Positions 59,007-64,000 of a DNA stretch of 64,000 nucleotides are shown here, in pieces. The stretch is from PALSA-129 sp963842505 (lineage in GTDB: Bacteria; Acidobacteriota; Terriglobia; Bryobacterales; Bryobacteraceae), in NCBI GenBank assembly GCA_963842505.1, contig CAWJGZ010000001.1:372001-436000 (forward strand). Direction: 5' to 3'. Made by a program: the position numbers and the translations under genes. The notes beneath the pieces were generated by a model, which saw nothing but the letters and a program-made list of their open reading frames with translations, searched no databases and was not told the DNA's origin. The stretch's first letter is position 1, and each line of letters starts with the position of its first letter.

Positions 59007-59437
59007 GCCTGTTTGCGGCGCTGTCGGTGGGAGCCTCGGGAATGGCGGCGCAGCGCGCGCGCGCTGAGCTGCTGGTGGAGAACCTGGCCAACTCGGAAAC
59101 CACCCGCACGCCAGAAGGCGGGCCCTATCGCCGCAAGGACGCGGTTTTCGAAAGCACCTCCGTGGATTCGCCGTTTTCATCGGTCTTCGACGCACAACTG
59201 CAATCGGTCGGCGGTGTAGCGGTAGCCGATGTGATCACCGATAGCAGTGCGCCGGAGCTTCGCTACCAGCCCAACCATCCGGACGCCGACAAAGACGGCT
59301 ACGTCGCGTATCCTCACGTCAATCCGGCCGAAGACATGGTGGATCTGATGGGCGCGGCGCGGGGCTATGAGGCCAACGTCGCAGCCATCGGCGCCGTGAA
59401 GGACATGATCCAGCGGTCCATTGACCTGCTGCGCTGA
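59003..59437 (+). CDS. flgC: Flagellar basal-body rod protein FlgC
   Basis: 144 residues. ALSVGASGMAAQRARAELL and NLANSETTRTPEGGPYRRKD are the FlgC opening, and YVAYPHVNPAEDMVDLMGAA with RGYEANVAAIGAVKDMI is the family C-terminus. It is a rod subunit next to FlgB. It is followed after 9 bp by fliE. Confidence 0.96.
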   Translation: MSLFAALSVGASGMAAQRARAELLVENLANSETTRTPEGGPYRRKDAVFESTSVDSPFSSVFDAQLQSVGGVAVADVITDSSAPELRYQPNHPDADKDGYVAYPHVNPAEDMVDLMGAARGYEANVAAIGAVKDMIQRSIDLLR

Positions 59438-59446
59438 CGGTAAGCC

Positions 59447-59743
59447 ATGCCCGCGCCCATTCTCCCTATCTCTTCGACAACCATCGCGGACACCATCCGC
59501 CCGGCCGGCGAATCAAGCGCGAGCGGCGGTTTCAAAGACGTATTCGCCAGCGCCATCAACCAGGTGGAGAGCATGGGGCATGAGGCTTCGGCTTCCGTAG
59601 AGCGCTTTCTCTCGGGAGAAGGAGAAGAGCTGCACACCACGGTTTTGGCCACCCAGCGCGCCGAGCTAGCCTTCGAGATGTTCATGCAGGCGCGCAACAA
59701 AGTGGTGAGCGCCTACCAGGAAATCATGCGGATGCAGATGTAA
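59447..59743 (+). CDS. fliE: Flagellar hook-basal body protein FliE
   Basis: 98 residues. The N-terminus is Pro- and Ser-rich. The rest is helical with FKDVFASAINQVESM, FLSGEGEELHTTVLATQRAE and FEMFMQARNKVVSAYQEIMR, a clear FliE C-terminus. It joins the MS ring to the rod. The 72-bp gap to fliF contains an inverted GGTGCC/GGCACC. Confidence 0.93.
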   Translation: MPAPILPISSTTIADTIRPAGESSASGGFKDVFASAINQVESMGHEASASVERFLSGEGEELHTTVLATQRAELAFEMFMQARNKVVSAYQEIMRMQM

Positions 59744-59815
59744 GCGTCTCAGGTTTTCGGTGCCTGCCGCCGATGTAAGGGAAGAGTACCGCGGCTCGCG
59801 GCACCGTAAAGCGCC

Positions 59816-61501
59816 ATGAAAAAAATTCTGGCCAACCTCTCGCTGCGCCAGCGGATCACCATCGTGTTGGTGATCGTGCTGGCCGGCGCGGGGGTCTACG
59901 AACTGATTCAATACCAGCAGGAGGCCGATTTCCGGCCGCTCTTCACGGGCGTCGCACCCGAAGATGCCGGCGGGATTCTACAGAAACTCAAGGAAAGCGG
60001 CGTGGAGTACCGTCTGAACGCGCAAAACGGCTCCATCCTGGTGCCCTCGGCGCGCCTGGCCGAACTGCGCATCGCGATGGCCTCCGCCGGGTTGCCCAAA
60101 ACCGGGCGCATTGGCTTCGAACTCTTCGACAAGGTCAACCTGGGCGCCACCGAGTTCACCGAACACGTCAACTACCGGCGCGCCCTCGAAGGCGAGTTGG
60201 AGCGCTCCGTGATGTCGCTCGAAGAGGTGGAGCAGGCGCGCGTTCACATCACCTTTCCCAAAGACTCGGTTTTTCTGGATGCGCAGCAGCCGGCCAAGGC
60301 CAGCGTGCTGGTGAAATTGCGGCCGCAAGCCCATTTGGCGCCCCAGAATGTGCTGGCCATCAACCACTTGGTGGCAGCCGCCGTGGAAGGTCTGTCGCCT
60401 GACGCTATTTCCGTCCTGGACATGAACGGCAATCTCCTGGGTCGTCCCAAAACGGCCGGCGGGCTGGACGGCCCGGAACCCTCCGGAGCCGCCCTGGAGT
60501 ATCGTCACCAGGTGGAAACGGACCTGCTCTCCAAGATCAACTCCACCCTTGAGCCGCTGCTGGGAGCCGAAAAATTCCGAGCCGGCGTGTCGGTGGAATG
60601 CGACTTCACCGGCGGCGAGCAGAGCGAGGAAATCTTTGACCCGGCGCATTCCGTCATGACCAGTTCGCAGCGCACCGAGGACACCACCGGAGGCGCCAAT
60701 TCGAGCGGCGTGCCGGGCACCGCGTCCACTCTGCCGCGCCCCACTTCGCGTCCCTCCGCCAGCTCCAATCGTGTTTCGCGCACCACCGAGAACATCGCCT
60801 ACCAATCCAGCCGCACCGTAAAGAAGACCCGCATGCCCGCGGGCATCGTGAAAAAGATGTCGGTAGCGGTGCTGGTGGACCAGGCGGTCACCTGGGAGAA
60901 AGACCAGAAGGGCTACAAGAAGGTGCTGGTGCCGCCGGCGCCGGAAACGCTGAGAATCATCCGTGAACAGGTGGCGGGGGTCACCGGCTTCAACCAGGAC
61001 CGGGGCGACCAACTGACCATCGACACGCTGCCGTTTGAAAACACCCTGCTGCTGGAACCTCCGGATGCTTCGGCGCCCGGGCCCGCGGCGCCAGGGGCGC
61101 CCGGCGGATTCGTCCTGAAGTGGGACCGCAAGACCATGATGATGGGCGGCGGTGCACTGGCCGGTGTGCTGGTGCTCGGAATCCTGTTGCTCCGGCTGAC
61201 GAGGCGCCGCAAGACCGCCGGGGAAGTCGAGGTCACCGGCCCGCCTGCGCTGCCGCAGCCTGGCGCCGCTCCCTCGGGCCTGCCGGGCGTCAACGCCGAG
61301 CAGCAACTCGAGTCGCAGTTGGCGGAGCGCGATGCCCTGCAGCAGAAAATGGACGCTCAGGCGCTGACTTCCCTGAAGCTCGCGCCGGTGATCACCAAGA
61401 AAGCCGAAGTGCTCGCCAAGCACCTGCGCGAAAAGATCGCCAAGGATCCGGACATTTCAGCGCAAATCCTGCGCACTTGGATCCGCGAGGAAGAGTCGTG
61501 A
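59816..61501 (+). CDS. fliF: Flagellar MS-ring protein FliF
   Basis: 561 residues. A first helix (RITIVLVIVLAGAGVYELIQ) is followed by ring-building domains with YQQEADFRPLFTGVAPEDAG, SVMSLEEVEQARVHITFPKD and AISVLDMNGNLLG. A Ser/Thr- and Pro-rich middle (about 285-320) and a second helix (MMMGGGALAGVLVLGILLL) precede the C-terminal tail that binds FliG. It forms the MS ring in the inner membrane. The length is normal. Confidence 0.95.
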   Translation: MKKILANLSLRQRITIVLVIVLAGAGVYELIQYQQEADFRPLFTGVAPEDAGGILQKLKESGVEYRLNAQNGSILVPSARLAELRIAMASAGLPKTGRIGFELFDKVNLGATEFTEHVNYRRALEGELERSVMSLEEVEQARVHITFPKDSVFLDAQQPAKASVLVKLRPQAHLAPQNVLAINHLVAAAVEGLSPDAISVLDMNGNLLGRPKTAGGLDGPEPSGAALEYRHQVETDLLSKINSTLEPLLGAEKFRAGVSVECDFTGGEQSEEIFDPAHSVMTSSQRTEDTTGGANSSGVPGTASTLPRPTSRPSASSNRVSRTTENIAYQSSRTVKKTRMPAGIVKKMSVAVLVDQAVTWEKDQKGYKKVLVPPAPETLRIIREQVAGVTGFNQDRGDQLTIDTLPFENTLLLEPPDASAPGPAAPGAPGGFVLKWDRKTMMMGGGALAGVLVLGILLLRLTRRRKTAGEVEVTGPPALPQPGAAPSGLPGVNAEQQLESQLAERDALQQKMDAQALTSLKLAPVITKKAEVLAKHLREKIAKDPDISAQILRTWIREEES

Positions 61502-61520
61502 TGCGCGGGAATGGCCTGTC

Positions 61521-62549
61521 ATGATTCTCAACACCACCAAGGAAGAAGCCATCCCCGGCTTGCGTAAAGCCGCCATGCTGCTGGTTGTGCTGGGTGAGCA
61601 GTCGAGCGCCGACCTCCTCCAGCAACTCACGGAAGACGACGTCCAAAAGGTCAGCCGGGAGGTGGCCCGCATCACGGCCATTTCCGGAGAACAGTCCGAA
61701 ATCGTCCTGCAGGAATTCCATCACCTGGCGACAGCCGGGGATTACGTGGCGCGCGGCGGCGTCGACTACGCCCGGAAATTGCTGATGCGGGCCTTCAGCC
61801 CGGATATCGCCAAGCGGCTCCTGGACCGCCTCACCAAAGCCCTGGGCTCCGAGGCGGCTTCCTTCGATGCGATCCAGAAGGCCGATCCGCAACAACTCGC
61901 CAAGTTCATTCACAGCGAACATCCGCAGACCATCGCGCTGGTGCTCTCTCACTTGAACTCTACACAGGCCGCCGCCCTGCTGAATTCCCTGCCGCCCGGT
62001 CTGCGCTCGGACGTGGCGCAGCGCATGGCCAGCCTGGACCAGATTTCACCGGAGGTAATTCTGAAGATCGCCGGCGTGATCGGCCAGAAGCTCAAGACCC
62101 TGGGCGAATTCAGCCGCGAATCCTACGGCGGCGTGCGCGCCGTGGCGGAGATGCTCAACCGGCTGGATTCGGCTTCGAGTCGCGAGATCCTCACCCATAT
62201 CGACCAGCAGGACACCAGTCTGGCGGAGACCATCCGCCACCTGATGTTCGTCTTCGAAGATCTGTTGCTGATCGACCCGATGGGCCTGAAGGAAGTGCTG
62301 GCCAAAGTCGATCGCAAGGTGCTCACAGTGGCGCTCAAGGGCACCAGCGAACAACTCCGCACGCAGATCCTGGGATCCATGTCGCAGCGCGGCGCGGACA
62401 TGTTGCGCGAAGACATGGAAGCTCTCGGCCCGATCAAGATCAAGGACGTGGAGGCGGCCCAACAGCAGATCATCGCGGTGGTCCGGCAGTTGGAATCGGA
62501 AGGCGTCTTGAGCCTCAAGGGCACGGTTGGGGAACAATATGTCGTCTAA
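61521..62549 (+). CDS. fliG: Flagellar motor switch protein FliG
   Basis: 342 residues. The N-terminal domain has LRKAAMLLVVLGEQSSADLL, the middle domain HPQTIALVLSHLNSTQAAAL with LPPGLRSDVAQRMASLD, and the C-terminal torque domain SLAETIRHLMFVFEDLLLID, GTSEQLRTQILGSMSQRGAD and MLREDMEALGPIKIKDVEAA. It connects FliF to FliM and interacts with MotA. fliH starts 11 bp before its stop. Confidence 0.96.
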   Translation: MILNTTKEEAIPGLRKAAMLLVVLGEQSSADLLQQLTEDDVQKVSREVARITAISGEQSEIVLQEFHHLATAGDYVARGGVDYARKLLMRAFSPDIAKRLLDRLTKALGSEAASFDAIQKADPQQLAKFIHSEHPQTIALVLSHLNSTQAAALLNSLPPGLRSDVAQRMASLDQISPEVILKIAGVIGQKLKTLGEFSRESYGGVRAVAEMLNRLDSASSREILTHIDQQDTSLAETIRHLMFVFEDLLLIDPMGLKEVLAKVDRKVLTVALKGTSEQLRTQILGSMSQRGADMLREDMEALGPIKIKDVEAAQQQIIAVVRQLESEGVLSLKGTVGEQYVV

Positions 62550-63177
62550 AATCGTGCTGCCGGGCGCCTCTACGGCGGCCAGCCCGGTAGTCTGGCGGCA
62601 GGTCCAGCCGGGAGCGCCGGCGGGCAGTCCTGGCGGCCAGCCGGGCGGCCAACCCGCTCAAAGCGTGCAGCAAATCGAGGAACGCGTGCGTGAAGCCCGC
62701 GCCGCGGGCCTGCGGGAAGGAGAAGCCGCCGCGCAGAACCGCGCCGCGGCGGAGATCAAGCGGACCCTGGATCGTGTGGCGCAGAGTATCCAGGAGCTGG
62801 CCGGGTGCCGCGCCCGGCTGCGGCGCGAGGCTGAGCAAGACCTGGTGCGGCTGGCGCTCGAGATCGCGCGGCGCGTGCTGCGGCGGGAAATGGCGGTCGA
62901 CCCGGATGCCCTGCGCGGCGTGGCGACGGCCGCCATCGAAAAACTACAGGGGCAGGACATCTCGCGCGTCAAAGTTCATCCTTCGCACGCCGCCTTGCTG
63001 GCAAGCTGCCTGAAACAGGCGCCCGGCGGAAACACAGTCGAAGTGGTGGGGGATGCGTCGCGTCAGCCGGGCACGATAATCTTTGAAACAGCGCGCGGCA
63101 ATCTGGACGCCTCGGTGGACGCCCAGTTGCAGGAGATTGAACGGGGGCTCGTGGACCGCCTGCGAAAACAGCCATGA
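62539..63177 (+). CDS. fliH: Flagellar assembly protein FliH
   Basis: 212 residues from the ATG at 62539 (MSSKIVLPG). The Gly/Gln/Pro-rich N-terminus (residues 30-45) is followed by a long helix with IEERVREARAAGLREGEAAA and LVRLALEIARRVLRREMAVD, then a C-terminal domain ending in DASVDAQLQEIERGLVDRL. It binds and restrains the FliI ATPase and is related to V/A-type ATPase peripheral stalks. It is separated from fliI by a 124-bp inverted-repeat element. Confidence 0.92.
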   Translation: MSSKIVLPGASTAASPVVWRQVQPGAPAGSPGGQPGGQPAQSVQQIEERVREARAAGLREGEAAAQNRAAAEIKRTLDRVAQSIQELAGCRARLRREAEQDLVRLALEIARRVLRREMAVDPDALRGVATAAIEKLQGQDISRVKVHPSHAALLASCLKQAPGGNTVEVVGDASRQPGTIIFETARGNLDASVDAQLQEIERGLVDRLRKQP

Positions 63178-63182
63178 TCCAT

Positions 63183-63306
63183 AGCCCGCGTTTCTCACCA
63201 GGTTTCGTCGCGAGGCGCGTGAGAAGGCCGTGCATACGAGGCGCGCAACGAAGTAGACGCGGCCTTATCGCGCGCCGCAGCAGAAAGCTGGTGAGAAATG
63301 CGGGCT
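63183..63306. repeat. 124-bp element with 24-bp terminal inverted repeats between fliH and fliI
   Basis: Left end 63183-63206 begins AGCCCGCGTTTCTCACCAGG. Right end 63283-63306 is its inverted copy at 22 of 24 positions. The interior contains more inverted arms such as AAGGCCG and CGGCCTT, so the whole can fold into a long hairpin. There is no coding capacity, so it is a MITE- or REP-like element. The fliI ATG (63298) lies in the right end. Confidence 0.85.
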
Positions 63307-64000
63307 GACATCTCGCTCGCTCCTTATTTCGCTGAACTGGATCGCATCGCTCCGTTTCGCTTCACCGGCCAAGTGACCGAAGTGGTTGGCTTGCTCATCG
63401 AATCGCGCGGACCGAGCGCCGCGATCGGCGACTTTTGCGAAGTCTTTACCTCCGCCGGGCGGCGCATCCGCACGCAGGTGATCGGCTTCCGCGACGGCCG
63501 CGTGCTCTCTATGCCGCTCGAAGAAACCGACGGTCTGCAATTGGGCGACGCCGTCACGGCGCGCAGTGAAGACGCCCGGGTGGAAGTCGGCCCCGGCCTG
63601 TTGGGCCGCGTCCTCGATGGATTCGGCCGGCCCATCGACGGCGGTCCCGCGCTCGAAGTCCGCGACACCTACAGCCTTTACGGCGAGCCCACCAATCCGC
63701 TGCACCGCGAGCCCATCACCCAACCGCTGGTCACCGGCATCCGCGCCATCGACGCCTTGCTGCCCTGTGGAAAAGGGCAGCGTATCGGCATCTTCGGCGG
63801 CAGCGGCGTTGGCAAGAGCACCTTGCTCGGCTCCATGTCGCGCCACAATTCCGCCGATGTCACCGTCATCGGCATGATCGGCGAGCGCAACCGCGAAGTG
63901 CGCGGCTTCCTCGAAAACGAGCTGGGGCCGGAAGGCCGCAAACGCTCCGTGGTGGTGTGCGCCACCTCCGAGCGGCCGGCGCCGTTGCGTGTCCGGGCCT
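63298..64000 (+). CDS. fliI: Flagellum-specific ATPase FliI (3' end cut by window edge)
   Basis: The first 234 residues are visible and the gene runs off the right edge. Early domain: RFTGQVTEVVGLLIESRGPS, GDFCEVF and VEVGPGLLGRVLDGFGRPID. The catalytic core has REPITQPLVTGIRAIDALLP and Walker A GGSGVGKST (167-175), then IGMIGERNREVRGFLE. It powers or primes the flagellar export gate. The start codon lies within the right end of the inverted-repeat element, with GGTGAG just upstream as ribosome-binding site. Family call is secure. Confidence 0.95.
   Translation, partial: MRADISLAPYFAELDRIAPFRFTGQVTEVVGLLIESRGPSAAIGDFCEVFTSAGRRIRTQVIGFRDGRVLSMPLEETDGLQLGDAVTARSEDARVEVGPGLLGRVLDGFGRPIDGGPALEVRDTYSLYGEPTNPLHREPITQPLVTGIRAIDALLPCGKGQRIGIFGGSGVGKSTLLGSMSRHNSADVTVIGMIGERNREVRGFLENELGPEGRKRSVVVCATSERPAPLRVRA

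Noticed and set aside
59978..61423. 481-codon minus-strand frame across fliF
   Set aside because: Antisense shadow of fliF with no start signal or family resemblance.

Overview
The window is GC-rich, tightly packed bacterial chromosome. It most resembles a Bryobacteraceae/Solibacter-type Acidobacteriota. This is inferred from the gene content: a VWFA protein of the type common in Acidobacteria, a kinase-like protein fused to a TolB-type propeller, a cytochrome c / copper-monooxygenase / TPR fusion, Alternative Complex III joined to a caa3 oxidase operon, and dispersed hairpin repeats whose chance translation contains NAETQRRGEE. No rRNA, tRNA or CRISPR array was seen. One REP-associated transposase with its REP sequences is present.

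Layout. 1-3.2 kb (minus): hdrCBA, heterodisulfide-reductase-like, with hdrA running off the left edge. 3.6-5.6 kb (plus): flbD-motA-motB behind a probable sigma-28 promoter, ending at a strong shared terminator facing an OmpA lipoprotein. 6.7-16.3 kb: a pseudokinase-propeller protein, a MerR regulator, an AlaX-type editing protein, a redoxin, a secreted metallopeptidase, a 43-residue basic protein, a cytochrome/copper-monooxygenase/TPR protein and a metallo-beta-lactamase-fold hydrolase. 16.6-21.0 kb (plus): an IclR regulator followed by an isomerase, kduD, kdgK and kdgA, a route from unsaturated uronates to pyruvate and glyceraldehyde-3-phosphate. 21.0-29.0 kb: a Tad/Flp pilus locus split into a minus-strand arm (cpaB-tadA-tadB-tadC plus a 31-residue membrane protein) and a plus-strand arm (tadZ, flp).

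30.0-42.3 kb (minus) is the main block. It holds actABCDEF, a one-helix membrane protein, sco and coxB-A-C-D, which together make a quinol-to-oxygen chain of Alternative Complex III and an A2-type caa3 oxidase. 42.4-49.5 kb holds a Tat-exported asparaginase-like Ntn hydrolase, a two-subunit molybdenum hydroxylase, Ku, a VWFA protein, an AlkA-type glycosylase and a small cytochrome c. 49.6-50.4 kb is a REP/RAYT unit. 50.4-57.5 kb holds a degenerate sulfatase, pgsA, a RodZ-like protein, a glycosyltransferase with two methyltransferases, truB, and an ECF sigma factor with a zinc-finger anti-sigma protein. 58.6-64.0 kb (plus) is a flagellar operon flgB-flgC-fliE-fliF-fliG-fliH-fliI, cut at the right edge, with a 124-bp inverted-repeat element inserted between fliH and fliI.

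Overall the genes point to an aerobic, motile, piliated heterotroph that uses plant or microbial polyuronides. No wholly new multi-gene system was identified. The most unusual items are the REP/RAYT unit whose gene end is built from REP sequence, the repeat element that supplies the fliI start codon, paired long-hairpin repeats upstream of kdgA and tadZ, the pseudokinase-propeller protein, a degenerate sulfatase, and two very small genes (31 and 43 residues).
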